64,000 bases of DNA from Planctomycetales bacterium ZRK34 (GCA_014873095.1 CP050848.1:4027850-4091849); one strand, 5' to 3'; shown: positions 28,172-39,289, counted from the stretch's first letter. Numbers and translations are program-made. Notes: generated by a model not told the origin, from the letters alone.

Positions 28172-29005
28172 ATGGGCCTGTACGACCGCGATTATTACCG
28201 AAACGACCCCCGGAACCCCCGGAATCCCCGGAATCCCCGCAACCCCCGTCAACCGGGCGGGTTCAGCGAATGGGACCAGCCACCCGGCGGGCGACGCCGC
28301 CTCGGTGGGATGTCGATGTGGACGATCAACACGTGGATCATCGCGATCAACGTGGCGGTATTCGTGATCGATCGGCTGTTGATCCAGTCGGGGATCGCCT
28401 ACAAGATCGGCGAACAGATTTTTCGGCTGCCGGACGGCCGAACGCTGGTCCGCACCATGGTGATGGGGCCGCTGGAGCACTTCGGGTATTTCTCGGCCGA
28501 CACGGCGATCACGCAGGTGCAAGTATGGCGATTTGTGTCGTTTCAGTTTCTGCATGCGAACATGAGCCACATCTTCTTCAACATGCTCGCGCTGTATTTC
28601 TTCGGCCCGCTGATCGAACAGTATCTCGGGTCCAAGCGATACCTGGCGTTTTATCTGCTCTGCGGCGTGGTCGGCCCGATCGCATACCTGATGTTCTGGG
28701 GTACAGGCATTCTCGTGACCAGCGCCGATGCCCCGATGATCGGCGCTTCGGCGGGTGTGTACGGCGTGCTGATCGCCACGGCGACGATCGCGCCCAATGC
28801 GATGGTCATGCTGCTGTTCCCGCCGATTCCCATGAAGCTGAAAACACTGGCGTGGGTGTTCATCGGGCTGGCGGTGTTCGTGGTGCTCACCGGCGGGCGC
28901 AATGCAGGCGGCGAGGCGGCACACCTCGGCGGGGCGCTGGCGGGGTGGTACCTGATTCGACATGTTCACCTGCTTAATGTGTTTGCCCCGTCACGACGAA
29001 GATAG
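28172..29005 (+). CDS. Rhomboid-family intramembrane protease with NPR-repeat tail
   Basis: Membrane serine protease of 277 aa with six to seven helices. Catalytic Ser is in GASAGVYG (near residue 192) and catalytic His in EAAHLGGALAGW (near 250); the HANMSHIFFNMLALYFFGPLIE segment is the classic H...N region. The first 30 residues contain a run of Asn-Pro-Arg triplets encoded by a 9-base tandem repeat at about 28206-28250, an unusual cytoplasmic tail. Substrates are unknown. A second rhomboid follows at 9 bases. Confidence 0.92.
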   Translation: MGLYDRDYYRNDPRNPRNPRNPRNPRQPGGFSEWDQPPGGRRRLGGMSMWTINTWIIAINVAVFVIDRLLIQSGIAYKIGEQIFRLPDGRTLVRTMVMGPLEHFGYFSADTAITQVQVWRFVSFQFLHANMSHIFFNMLALYFFGPLIEQYLGSKRYLAFYLLCGVVGPIAYLMFWGTGILVTSADAPMIGASAGVYGVLIATATIAPNAMVMLLFPPIPMKLKTLAWVFIGLAVFVVLTGGRNAGGEAAHLGGALAGWYLIRHVHLLNVFAPSRRR

Positions 29006-29014
29006 AATCAGACC

Positions 29015-29899
29015 ATGGGATTTGCGGACCGACCATACTACGGCGATCAACACGACCCGACGCTGCGCGGCCGCATGAGCGGCGTGTCGGTCTCGGCGTG
29101 GCTGATCGGCATCAACGTCGTGATCTTTCTGCTGGACTCGGTGCTCGGGGGCAGCCGACGCGCTTCGGCGTTTGCACCCTCAGAACTGGGGTACTTCAGC
29201 ATCGACAAGGCGGTATACGGGGTGCAGCTATGGCGGTGGTTCACGTACCAGTTTCTGCATGCGGGGTTGTTTCACATTTTCTTCAACATGCTGATGCTGT
29301 TTTACTTCGGCCCGTGGATCGAACGCACGCTCGGGGCGCGGCGGTTTCTGGCGTTTTACCTGCTGTGCGGGTGCTGCGGGGCGGTGGTGTTCACCGGGTT
29401 GGCATTTGTGCCTGATTTGTTGGGGGTTGGCGAAACCACGCCGCTGATCGGCGCTTCGGGGAGCATCTTCGGTCTGCTGGTGGCGTGCGCGGTGTTGTTC
29501 CCGCATCAGGAACTGATGCTCTGGGGCGCGATCCGCATGACGATGCGAACGCTGGCGCTGGTGTTTTTGGGCATCGCGGTGTTGGGGGTGATCGCCGGAT
29601 CGGTCAACGCCGGCGGCGAGGCGGCGCATCTCGGCGGGGCGCTGCTCGGGTTCGTGTTGATTAAAAACGCACACTGGTTGAACATCTTCGATCGCATGGC
29701 GATGCCGAACATTTCGCCGGGACAGATCGCCGAGAAGCGCAAGCGGGCCTCGTTCAATCAGAAGATCAAAAAGCAGCAGGCGGCCGAGGCCGAGGTCGAC
29801 CGCATTCTCGACAAGGTCCACAACGAGGGCCTGGCCAGTCTCACCAAAAAGGAAAAGCGCATTCTGCAAGAAGCGACCGAACGCCAGCGTTTGGACTGA
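29015..29899 (+). CDS. Rhomboid-family intramembrane protease with C-terminal helical tail
   Basis: Second rhomboid, 294 aa. Catalytic Ser in GASGSIFGLL (near 149), catalytic His in EAAHLGGALLGF (near 206), HIFFNMLMLFYFGPWIERTLG near residue 90. After the last helix a basic, charged tail of about 65 residues continues (EKRKRASFNQKIKKQQAAEAEVD...), which in many planctomycetal rhomboids carries a short helical motif (LDKVHNEGLASLTKKEKRIL) that may bind a cytoplasmic partner. It shares the fold but only moderate similarity with its upstream neighbour. Confidence 0.92.
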   Translation: MGFADRPYYGDQHDPTLRGRMSGVSVSAWLIGINVVIFLLDSVLGGSRRASAFAPSELGYFSIDKAVYGVQLWRWFTYQFLHAGLFHIFFNMLMLFYFGPWIERTLGARRFLAFYLLCGCCGAVVFTGLAFVPDLLGVGETTPLIGASGSIFGLLVACAVLFPHQELMLWGAIRMTMRTLALVFLGIAVLGVIAGSVNAGGEAAHLGGALLGFVLIKNAHWLNIFDRMAMPNISPGQIAEKRKRASFNQKIKKQQAAEAEVDRILDKVHNEGLASLTKKEKRILQEATERQRLD

Positions 29900-29922
29900 A
29901 ACACCTTGTGGAGGTCCGCCCT

Positions 29923-31401
29923 GTGAAACGTTTGAGTCTTTTGGTTGTGGTTGCCGCCGCGTTGATGGGCGGTTTTTTCATGCGCCCGGTGATGGTTCAG
30001 GCGGCGGCACCGCGGCCGAACGTGGTGTTCATTCTCGTCGATGACCTGGCGTACGACGCGCTGGGGTTCATGGGGCGATATCCGTTTCTGAAGACGCCGC
30101 ACATCGACCAACTGGCCAAAGAGGGGGCGTGGTTCCGCAATGCGTTTGTGACGATCTCGCTGTGCTCGCCGAGCCGCAGCGCGTTTTTGACCGGCATGTA
30201 TGCACACAACACCGGGGTGCCGACCAACGAGCGTTGCGAGATTCCGCCGGACATGCCGACCTTTCCATCGCAGCTTCAGAAGGCCGGTTACTCGACCGCC
30301 TTCATCGGCAAGTGGCACATGCTGCCGCGTGATGATCCCCGCCCGGGCTTCGACCACTGGGTCAGCTTCAAGGGGCAGGGTGTGTACTTCGACCCGAAAC
30401 TGAATGTCGACGGCAAGCCCGTCAATCGCGAAGGCTACATCACCGATCTGCTGACCGACTACGCCACGGCGTGGCTCGACAAGCAGGCGGGTAAGGACAA
30501 GCCGTTCTGTTTGTACCTGTCGCACAAGGCGGTGCACGGGCCGTTCACACCGGCCAAGCGACATGCGCACGAGATGGATGATGTCGAGTTGGCTGTACCC
30601 GAAAGTTTTCTCGACGACATGGCGGACAAGCCCCGCTGGATGCGTCGCAATGCATGGGGCGCCATGAAGCCCGGCCGTGTGCCGGACAAACTGCCGCAGA
30701 AGCAGTGGCCGGCCAAGCGGAAGGATCGGCTCGGGTATCTCGGCGCGATCCTCGCCGTCGACGAATGCGTCGGGCGTGTGATGGACACGCTGAAAAAGAT
30801 CGATCGCCTCGACGACACGATCGTCATGTTCACCTCCGACAACGGGTTTTTCATGGGTGAGCATCGCCGCGGCGACAAGCGGCTGGCTTACGAGGAGTCG
30901 ATGCGCATTCCGATGATCGTACGCTACCCGGCGAAGGTGAAATCGGGCTCGGTCATCGATGCGATGACGCTGAACATCGACATCGCGCCGACGTTCATGC
31001 AACTCGGCGGGGCGGAGATACCCGACGGCGTGCAGGGGCGATCGCTGGTGCCGGTGCTCGACGGCTCGACGCCGGACAACTGGCGGCAGGCTTTCCTGTA
31101 CGAATATTTCCGCGAGCGCCATTTCAATCAGACGCCGACGCTGCTGGCGGTGCGCACCGAGCGGTACAAATACATCATCGCCACCGATGAGAAAGACGAC
31201 ATCGCCGAGCTTTACGATCTGCAGAAAGACCCCAAAGAACTCGAAAGCGTGATTAACGATCCGCAGTACGCCGACGTGCTGGCGATGATGAAGAGCAAGC
31301 TGAACATGCTCAAGCAGAAGACGGGCTATCACGTGCCGGACATTCTCAAGAAGAAACCGGCGGATCGCGCGCCGCGACCGGGCAAGAAGACAGCCAAATA
31401 A
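29923..31401 (+). CDS. Secreted sulfatase
   Basis: Type I sulfatase, 492 aa. Start at GTG 29923 with GGAGG nine bases upstream. A signal peptide (SLLVVVAAALMGGFFMRP...VQAA) precedes the metal site VDDLAYDALGFMG. The formylglycine site is CSPSR (Cys81) followed by SAFLTGMYAHNTG; HTN...GKWHM and TSDNGFFMGEH are the remaining active-site blocks. The C-terminal subdomain ends in a basic tail (KKKPADRAPRPGKK). It would remove sulfate from glycans in the periplasm or outside; the exact substrate class cannot be read. An anaerobic or aerobic maturase must act elsewhere. Confidence 0.94.
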   Translation: MKRLSLLVVVAAALMGGFFMRPVMVQAAAPRPNVVFILVDDLAYDALGFMGRYPFLKTPHIDQLAKEGAWFRNAFVTISLCSPSRSAFLTGMYAHNTGVPTNERCEIPPDMPTFPSQLQKAGYSTAFIGKWHMLPRDDPRPGFDHWVSFKGQGVYFDPKLNVDGKPVNREGYITDLLTDYATAWLDKQAGKDKPFCLYLSHKAVHGPFTPAKRHAHEMDDVELAVPESFLDDMADKPRWMRRNAWGAMKPGRVPDKLPQKQWPAKRKDRLGYLGAILAVDECVGRVMDTLKKIDRLDDTIVMFTSDNGFFMGEHRRGDKRLAYEESMRIPMIVRYPAKVKSGSVIDAMTLNIDIAPTFMQLGGAEIPDGVQGRSLVPVLDGSTPDNWRQAFLYEYFRERHFNQTPTLLAVRTERYKYIIATDEKDDIAELYDLQKDPKELESVINDPQYADVLAMMKSKLNMLKQKTGYHVPDILKKKPADRAPRPGKKTAK

Positions 31402-31405
31402 ATAG

Positions 31406-32671
<1,266 letters not shown>

Positions 32672-32733
32672 AGGCCCCGCGGCGCGGTGCGTGCATCGCG
32701 CGGCGGTGTTCGATTTACCAAAGGACCACCACC

Positions 32734-33186
32734 ATGACCTGGTATCACAGCCTGACGCTCGCACAGTCCGATGCGGCTCCTCCGCCGCCGGCGACCGATT
32801 CTGCTGCGCCTGCTCCGACCAATTCCGAAGCGCCCGCCACCACCACCGGCGCCGACGGCGTCCCGGCGACCGGCGATGATGCCGCCGCCGCGCCGCAGCC
32901 CTCACCTTGGGGCTTCCTGATGCCGATGGTGATTCTACTGGCGGTGTTCTGGTTGTTGATCCTGATGCCGCAGCGGCGCGAGAAGAAGAAGCGCGCCGAG
33001 TTGCTGGCTTCGCTGAAGAAGGGCGACAAGGTGCAGACGATCGGCGGTATCCTCGGCACCGTCATCGAGGTCCGCGAACACGAGATCATCGTGAAGGTCG
33101 ACGAATCGGCCAACAGCCGCCTGCGCTTCGCCCGCGGCGCCGTGCAGACCGTTCTGCCCGATGGCAAGCCGCAAGAGACAAACTGA
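32734..33186 (+). CDS. yajC: Preprotein translocase subunit YajC with extended N-terminus
   Basis: Small membrane partner of SecDF. 150 aa, longer than the usual 100-110 because an Ala/Pro/Thr-rich segment (about residues 10-55) precedes the single transmembrane helix (GFLMPMVILLAVFWLLILMPQ). The cytoplasmic part RREKKKRAELLASLKKGDKVQTIGG is diagnostic. It lies 68 bases before secDF, so the three genes tgt-yajC-secDF form the usual set. Confidence 0.95.
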   Translation: MTWYHSLTLAQSDAAPPPPATDSAAPAPTNSEAPATTTGADGVPATGDDAAAAPQPSPWGFLMPMVILLAVFWLLILMPQRREKKKRAELLASLKKGDKVQTIGGILGTVIEVREHEIIVKVDESANSRLRFARGAVQTVLPDGKPQETN

Positions 33187-33254
33187 CATTACAGGGTCCA
33201 GGCTTCGGCATTGACCCGCCTTGACCCTCATCCTTACTCGCTAGGCCCCGCGTC

Positions 33255-36200
33255 ATGGACAGCAAAATCACCTGGAAGCTTATTCTGATCGTGTTCGTTC
33301 TGCTGGTCTGTGGATACTCGATGTATCCGCCGAAAGAGCGGCTGAACCTCGGCATCGACCTGCGCGGCGGAACGAGCCTGCTCTACGAAGTCGACACCCA
33401 GGATGCGAACAATCCCGAAGAGCTGATCAAACAGACCATCGCGATTCTGCAGAAGCGCGTCGACCCGGCCGGTGTGCGCAACCTCGTGTGGCGTGTCGAG
33501 TCCGGCAACCGCGTCGAGATTCAGATGCCGCTGGCGTCGCAGAGCGTCGTCGAGCTTCGCAAGCAGTGGCGCGAGCAGTTCGATCAGCTTTCGCAGCGGA
33601 ACATTCAGCGCGCCGCGGTGATTTCGGCGCTGCGTCTGGATGGGGCCGCCCGCACCGAGGCGATCAAGCAGTTGGCGCATGAAGTGCCCGGCCGCGCTGA
33701 GGCGCTGGAGACCGCCGCGGCGACCTTCGATGCACTGCAGGATGCCCGGGCCGGTTACGAGAAGGTCAAAGACGACGAAGAAAAACGCATCGACGAAGCC
33801 GGCAAGGTCGCCGCGGCCGAGTTGGCTTTCGACGCAGCCATCAAGGCGGTGCTCGAGACGAACATCAGCCCGGTCGAGTTGGGCAATGTGCTGGAACTTT
33901 CCACCGTTCAGAAGATCGACCCGGACACCAAGCAGCCGATCGAAGGCTCCAGCCCCCGGGAAGCGGCGCTTGAGAAACTGTTTGCCCAGCACCCCTCGCG
34001 GGCCGATCAGATTCGTGACATCGTCGGAGCCTTTGACGCCTATCAGAAGGTCAAAGGCCCGCTGGACGACCCCGAAGACCTCAAGCGTCTGCTGCAGGGC
34101 GCCGGCGTGCTGGAGTTCCGCATTGCCGTGTCGCCGGAAGAAGCCGCCGATGCTGACGCGATGCGTCGCCAGCTTCAGGAGCGAGGCCCCCGCGCCGGCG
34201 CTGACGCCACGATGAAGTGGTTCCTCGTCGACGACCCGACCGAGTGGACCGACAAGCCGGCCGACCTCAAGGCCCTGCAGGCTGATCCCGCGGCGTACTT
34301 CCTGAACTCGCGCGGGCTCATCGGCGCCGGCTACGGCGGCGACTATTACCTGCTGCTGTGGGACACACCCGCCAAGAGCATCACGCAGAAGCAACCCGGC
34401 TGGGAACTCAGCCAGGCGTCGCCCGGCATGGACCAGCGCGGCTTCCCGGCGGTCGACTTTGCACTCAATGAAATCGGCGGGTCGCTGATGGACACGCTGA
34501 CCAGCCAGAACATGGGCCGACAGATGGCGATCGTGCTCGACGGGCGCGTGTTCAGCGCGCCGTCGATCCGTGGCAACATCCGCTCGCGCGGTCAGATCTC
34601 CGGCGGCCGCGGCGGGTTCAGCCCCGTCGAGCTTGAGTACCTGATTCAGACGCTCAACGCCGGCTCACTGAAGGCACGCCTGTCAGAAGAGCCCATCTCC
34701 GAGCGCAACATCGGCCCGGCCATCGGCGCCGACAACCTGCACAAGGGTTTGGACTCGGCCATCGACGCGATGATCATCGTGGCCATCTTCATGATGCTGT
34801 ATTACTTCTTCGCGGGGGCGGTGGCGGACTTCGCGCTGTTCGCCAACCTCGTGATCATTCTCGGCATCATGGCGAGCCTGCAGGCGACGTTCACCCTGCC
34901 GGGCATCGCGGGCATCGTGTTGACGATCGGTATGGCCGTCGACGCCAACGTGCTGATCTTCGAGCGTATCCGTGAAGAACTCCGCGCCGGGCGCAACATC
35001 ACCGCCGCCATGCGACTGGGCTACCAGAAGGCCCTGTCGTCGATCATCGACGGCAACCTGACCAACCTCATCGTCTGTTTCGTGCTGGGCTACACCGCCA
35101 CGGCCGACGTCAAGGGCTTCGCCGTCACGCTCGGCATCGGCATCTGCGCGACGTTGTTTACCGCACTGTTCATGACGCGCGTGTTCTTCGATCTGTATCA
35201 CCATCTGATCGGCATCAAGCGCTTTCCGATGCTGCCGCTGGTGGTGCCGGCGATCGAGCGGACGCTGCATCCCCGGCTGAACTGGATCGGCCGCCGGTAC
35301 GTGTTCTTCGGCATCAGCGGCACGCTCATGGTGCTCAGCCTCTTCATGGTCATCCAGCGCGGCTCCGACATCTTCGATATCGAGTTCCGCGCTGGCACCG
35401 AAGTCGAATTCGCCCTCAAGGAAGGCAACACGCTCCACCTGCAGGATGTCCGCGACAAGCTCGTGGGCACGCCGCTGGAAGAAGCGACCGTCGTACCCGT
35501 CGGCGAGACCGATCAGCAGGTCAACGCCTCGCGTTTCTCGATCATCACCACGGACACCGATTCCAATCAGGTCGCGCAGGTCGTCCGCGAGACCTTCGCC
35601 GATGTGATCGACATCCAGCCGGTGATTCACTTCGCCGGGCAGGGGGCTGAGGAAGTCGCCGGCGCACCGGTCTATCCGATCACGCGAGGCAACCTCGGCG
35701 AGGTCGTCAACGAGCCGGGTGTCGAGAATGATGTGCAGGACGCCGTCGGCGGCGTGGCGGTGCTGCTGAAGGATGTGAAGCCTTCGAGTACGGTGTCGGA
35801 CCTGGAAGCGCGCATCAAGGCGATGCGTCTGCAGCCGGACTTCGAACACATGCAATTCCGTCCGTTCCGCGTGATCGGCATCAAGCCTGATCCGTCGAGC
35901 CCGAGTCGCTTTGTCGAGGCGGCCGTGATCGTGCCTCCGACCGGCGGCAACAGCTACTTCGAAGACGAGGCCAACTGGCAGTCCTTCGCCGGCGACGAGT
36001 GGCATGTCGTCAGCCAGGGCCTCGGCCGCGAGAAGAGCCTGTCGCGCGTGTCGAACTTCTCCCCGACCGTCGCCACGACCATGGCCAACAACGCCATCGT
36101 CGCCGTGCTGCTGTCGATCATCGCCATCGTGATCTACATCTGGTTCCGATTCGGCAGCTTCCGCCACGGCATCGCCGCCGTCGTCGCGCTGATCCACGAT

Positions 36201-36695
36201 GTGACCATCACGCTGGGCCTGGTCGCCCTCAGCGGATTCATCTACGACAACGCCTTCGGCCACGCGTTGCTGCTGGACCCGTTCCGCATCAACATGGGCA
36301 TGGTCGCCGCGCTGCTGACGATCATCGGCTATTCGCTCAACGACACGATCATCGTCTTCGACCGTATCCGTGAAAACCGCGGCAAGCTCGCCATCGCCAC
36401 GCCCCGCATCATGAACGACTCGATCAACCAGACCGTCAGCCGAACCATCATCACGTCCGGCACGACCTTCCTGGCGATCGTCATGATGTATATCTTCGGC
36501 GGCGAGGGCATCCACAACTTCGCCTTCGCGATGACCGTCGGCGTGATGGTCGGTACCTACAGCTCGATCGCCGTGGCGTCGCCGCTGTTGCTGGTCGGCA
36601 CCAAGTACGCCTTCGCCAGTGCTGAGGCTTCCGCGCCGACCGACCCGACAGCCCCCGCCGATTCAAGTGCTTACGACAAGGGCATCGAACGCTGA
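33255..36695 (+). CDS. secDF: Fused protein translocase subunits SecD-SecF
   Basis: Uses the proton motive force to finish protein export through SecYEG. 1146 aa with SecD first (LNLGIDLRGGTSLLYEV near residue 30; the membrane part starts near 500 with IDAMIIVAIFMMLYYFFAGAV and GMAVDANVLIFERIREEL) and SecF second (FDIEFRAGTEVEF near 710; LNDTIIVFDRIRENRG near 1030). It is about 200 residues longer than many SecDF fusions: the first periplasmic domain carries an additional helical stretch (about 95-260) with coiled-coil-like composition. TM segments can be counted as six plus six. Confidence 0.95.
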   Translation: MDSKITWKLILIVFVLLVCGYSMYPPKERLNLGIDLRGGTSLLYEVDTQDANNPEELIKQTIAILQKRVDPAGVRNLVWRVESGNRVEIQMPLASQSVVELRKQWREQFDQLSQRNIQRAAVISALRLDGAARTEAIKQLAHEVPGRAEALETAAATFDALQDARAGYEKVKDDEEKRIDEAGKVAAAELAFDAAIKAVLETNISPVELGNVLELSTVQKIDPDTKQPIEGSSPREAALEKLFAQHPSRADQIRDIVGAFDAYQKVKGPLDDPEDLKRLLQGAGVLEFRIAVSPEEAADADAMRRQLQERGPRAGADATMKWFLVDDPTEWTDKPADLKALQADPAAYFLNSRGLIGAGYGGDYYLLLWDTPAKSITQKQPGWELSQASPGMDQRGFPAVDFALNEIGGSLMDTLTSQNMGRQMAIVLDGRVFSAPSIRGNIRSRGQISGGRGGFSPVELEYLIQTLNAGSLKARLSEEPISERNIGPAIGADNLHKGLDSAIDAMIIVAIFMMLYYFFAGAVADFALFANLVIILGIMASLQATFTLPGIAGIVLTIGMAVDANVLIFERIREELRAGRNITAAMRLGYQKALSSIIDGNLTNLIVCFVLGYTATADVKGFAVTLGIGICATLFTALFMTRVFFDLYHHLIGIKRFPMLPLVVPAIERTLHPRLNWIGRRYVFFGISGTLMVLSLFMVIQRGSDIFDIEFRAGTEVEFALKEGNTLHLQDVRDKLVGTPLEEATVVPVGETDQQVNASRFSIITTDTDSNQVAQVVRETFADVIDIQPVIHFAGQGAEEVAGAPVYPITRGNLGEVVNEPGVENDVQDAVGGVAVLLKDVKPSSTVSDLEARIKAMRLQPDFEHMQFRPFRVIGIKPDPSSPSRFVEAAVIVPPTGGNSYFEDEANWQSFAGDEWHVVSQGLGREKSLSRVSNFSPTVATTMANNAIVAVLLSIIAIVIYIWFRFGSFRHGIAAVVALIHDVTITLGLVALSGFIYDNAFGHALLLDPFRINMGMVAALLTIIGYSLNDTIIVFDRIRENRGKLAIATPRIMNDSINQTVSRTIITSGTTFLAIVMMYIFGGEGIHNFAFAMTVGVMVGTYSSIAVASPLLLVGTKYAFASAEASAPTDPTAPADSSAYDKGIER

Positions 36696-36797
36696 TCGTC
36701 CGGCAATGACGGCCGCTCGCCGGGCGTCGTATTGTCTGATGACGCTGGAAGTCGTATCCTGCTTAACAGGGGCGATACAGACGATCGGGAGGTCGCT

Positions 36798-37745
36798 ATG
36801 TCTGCCATGCAACGTCTGATTCTGATCGTTCCGCTGGTGATGTGCTCGGCGGTGCTGGCTGCCGACAACCCCGACGCGCCCGACCGCGCCGCGGAGGTTC
36901 TCGACATCCTCACCCGCTCCAAGAAAATCCAGGAGCAGGAAAGCAAAACCGACGACAAGGCCAAGTCCGCCGACAAAGCCGCCGAAAAGCCCGCGGAAAA
37001 GCCGGCCGACAAAGCGGACGACAAGGCAGCGGAAAAACCCGCTGACAAACCCGCCGAAAAGGCGCCGGCCAAGTCCGAGCCCATGCCCGCCCAGCAGCCG
37101 GTGATCCGCACCGGCGAGCCCAACGGCGACGCCTCCGTCGATCATGTCCAGCAGGTGCTCGTGACCCCGCCCGCAACACAGACACCCGCCGCCAAACCCG
37201 CTGACGACACCGCCAAAACCCCGGGGTCGACCTTGACGACAACCCCGGCCCCCGCGGCTTCCGGGTCCAATCAGCCGCTGCTGATCAATTCCCCGCCGCG
37301 TGCCAAGCCGCTGGCGACCAAACCCGCGACCCCGGTGGCTTCCACGACGCAGTACACCATCCAGTCCGGCGATACGTTCAGTTCCATCGCGATGGATCTG
37401 TACAAGGATGAAAAAAAGTGGACCGCCATCGCCCAGGCCAATCCGCTGGTCGACCCGGCCCGCCTGAAAGTCGGCCAGGTCATCCGCCTGCCGGACTTAG
37501 AACAGTTCCACAAGCAGCGCGAACAGCAGCTTGATGAGATCAAGGCGGCTGTCGCCCGCCCGGCGGCCGGTTCCAAAACCATCATCGTTCAGCCCGGCGA
37601 CACCCTCAGCCACATCGCCCGGCGCGTCTACGGCAACGCCGGTCTCTGGGACACCATCTTCCAGGCCAATCGCGACAAGCTCGACACCCCCGACAAACTC
37701 AAGGTCGGGATGAAGCTGACCATTCCGCCCAAGCCGACAGAGTAG
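36798..37745 (+). CDS. Exported protein with two LysM domains
   Basis: 315 aa. Start at ATG 36798 with GGGAGG upstream. A signal peptide (LILIVPLVMCSAVLAA) is followed by a low-complexity spacer of Glu/Lys/Pro/Ala/Asp words (about residues 35-95), then a Pro/Thr region, LysM 1 (YTIQSGDTFSSIAMDLY, about 192-240) and LysM 2 (IIVQPGDTLSHIARRVYGN, about 263-312). LysM domains bind peptidoglycan, so this is likely a wall-associated periplasmic protein. The spacer DNA is a tandem-like repeat and may vary in length between strains. The tyrosine/glycine residues of LysM are intact. Confidence 0.9.
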   Translation: MSAMQRLILIVPLVMCSAVLAADNPDAPDRAAEVLDILTRSKKIQEQESKTDDKAKSADKAAEKPAEKPADKADDKAAEKPADKPAEKAPAKSEPMPAQQPVIRTGEPNGDASVDHVQQVLVTPPATQTPAAKPADDTAKTPGSTLTTTPAPAASGSNQPLLINSPPRAKPLATKPATPVASTTQYTIQSGDTFSSIAMDLYKDEKKWTAIAQANPLVDPARLKVGQVIRLPDLEQFHKQREQQLDEIKAAVARPAAGSKTIIVQPGDTLSHIARRVYGNAGLWDTIFQANRDKLDTPDKLKVGMKLTIPPKPTE

Positions 37746-37749
37746 TGAC

Positions 37750-37887
37750 GGGTTAATTGGTTAACTGGTTGATGGGTTAATCGGTAAAACGCTTACTCCG
37801 TCCCGGATGGTCGCGCGTATAGACTCAGCACAAGGTCAATGTCGTTTCTCCCCAGTTAACCCGCCAACCAATTAACCAGTTAACCTC
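37750..37887. repeat. GGTTAATTGGTTAACTGG inverted word repeat
   Basis: Left arm GGGTTAATTGGTTAACTGG... at 37750-37783; right arm AGTTAACCCGCCAACCAATTAACCAGTTAAC at 37853-37883 in part, separated by 67 bases that include a GTATAGACT element. It fills the gap between the LysM gene and the phosphodiesterase gene. The right arm ends 17 bases before the start codon. Confidence 0.7.
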
Positions 37888-37902
37888 AACCGGTGATTTC
37901 CC

Positions 37903-39252
37903 ATGCGTACCTGTCTTATTGATATTCCCGGTCTGACGTCGCGTTTGCTGAATCAACTGGCCGAGCTTTCGCCGCCGCCGTGGTTTGACGCCATGCTGGA
38001 TACCGGCTGCAGTGTGATCAAGCCCGTGCAGCCGGCGGTCACCATGCCCGCACAGGCGACCTACTCGACCGGTAAAACGCCCGCCGAGCACGGGATCATC
38101 GCCAACGGCGTGCCCGCCTACCGCATGCCGGCGCTGCGCGAGCACCTGGACCTGTCCAACTTCGCCGACTACCGGTGCAACATCAGCTTCTGGGAGCAGT
38201 CGAATAAACTGCTGACCGCACCGCGTGTATGGGCCGGCGACGGGGCGCATCCCGAAACGGCGGCGATGCTGTTCGTGCAATCGTCGATGGGCAATGCCGC
38301 CGACGTCGTCGTCACCCCCAAACCGCAGCACACGCCGGACGGCAAGACGATCGCCACCTGCTGGTCGGACCCCGATGAGCTTTACCCGGCCTTGCGTGAG
38401 GCGTTTGGCGAGTTTCCGCTGCATCATTACTGGGGGCCGCTGGCGGGGATCAAGTCCAGCGAGTGGATCGCCGCCGCGTCGCGCCTCGTGTGGGAGGAAT
38501 ATCCGACCGACCTGCACTGGGTCTACATGCCGCAGCTCGATTACGACCTGCAGCGACTCGGCCCTGATGATCCGCGAATCGCGGAGTCGCTCTCGGAAGT
38601 GCTCGGGCTGCTGACGCCGCTGGTGGAGAAGGTCAACGCCGACGGCGGGCGCGTGTTGATCGTCAGCGAGTACGGCATGACGCCGGTGAATCGATCCGTG
38701 GCGATCAATGAACATCTGCACAAGGCAGGCCTGCTCGTCGTCGATGAATCCAGCGAGGTCGACTACGTCGAAAGCCGGGCGTTTGCGATGGTCGATCATC
38801 AGGTCGCTCACGTGTACTGCCCCGAGCTGTCCGCTCAGACGACGGTGCGTGCACTGCTGGAGGCGATGCCCGAAGTGGCTCGCATTTACACCGGCGCCGA
38901 GCGCGGCGAAGTCGGACTCGATTGCGAACGGGCCGGCGATGTGGTCGCCTTCTCGCATGAGGATGGGTGGTTTGAATATCGCTGGTGGGATGATCCGGCC
39001 AAGGCTCCGGACTGGGCGACGAAGATCGACATCCACCGCAAGCCGGGTTACGACCCGCTGGAGATGTTCGCCGATCCTGAATCCCTCAAGGCCCGCGACC
39101 CGCACGCCGTCCGCATCCTCGCGGACAAGCCGCAGCTGATCAAAGGCTCGCACGGCACGCTGCCCGCTGATGAGGCCGACTGGCCCGTGCTGATCGGACA
39201 CGGCGAGGCGGCCGACCACCTGGACGCCACCGATATCGCCGGCCTGCTTTAA
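37903..39252 (+). CDS. Alkaline phosphatase-superfamily phosphodiesterase/nucleotide pyrophosphatase
   Basis: 449 aa enzyme of the type I phosphodiesterase/nucleotide pyrophosphatase group. The nucleophile region is QPAVTMPAQATYSTGKTPAEHGI (near residue 46, Thr nucleophile expected) and the metal ligands are in MPQLDYDLQRLG (Asp), VSEYGMTPV and KGSHGTLPADE (late His). No signal peptide, so it acts in the cytoplasm. It probably cleaves a phosphodiester or pyrophosphate bond of a small metabolite; the substrate is unknown. Confidence 0.87.
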   Translation: MRTCLIDIPGLTSRLLNQLAELSPPPWFDAMLDTGCSVIKPVQPAVTMPAQATYSTGKTPAEHGIIANGVPAYRMPALREHLDLSNFADYRCNISFWEQSNKLLTAPRVWAGDGAHPETAAMLFVQSSMGNAADVVVTPKPQHTPDGKTIATCWSDPDELYPALREAFGEFPLHHYWGPLAGIKSSEWIAAASRLVWEEYPTDLHWVYMPQLDYDLQRLGPDDPRIAESLSEVLGLLTPLVEKVNADGGRVLIVSEYGMTPVNRSVAINEHLHKAGLLVVDESSEVDYVESRAFAMVDHQVAHVYCPELSAQTTVRALLEAMPEVARIYTGAERGEVGLDCERAGDVVAFSHEDGWFEYRWWDDPAKAPDWATKIDIHRKPGYDPLEMFADPESLKARDPHAVRILADKPQLIKGSHGTLPADEADWPVLIGHGEAADHLDATDIAGLL

Positions 39253-39289
39253 TTTAGAACCCCGCAGCACTTGTCGACGTAACACCCCC

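Noticed and set aside
34683..36515. 610-codon open frame antisense to secDF
   Set aside because: Same reason: shadow of a conserved gene, Asp/His/Arg-rich without motifs.
36900..37080. Possible frameshift in the Lys/Pro/Glu spacer of the LysM protein
   Set aside because: The frame stays open through to intact LysM domains; the region is simply low complexity.
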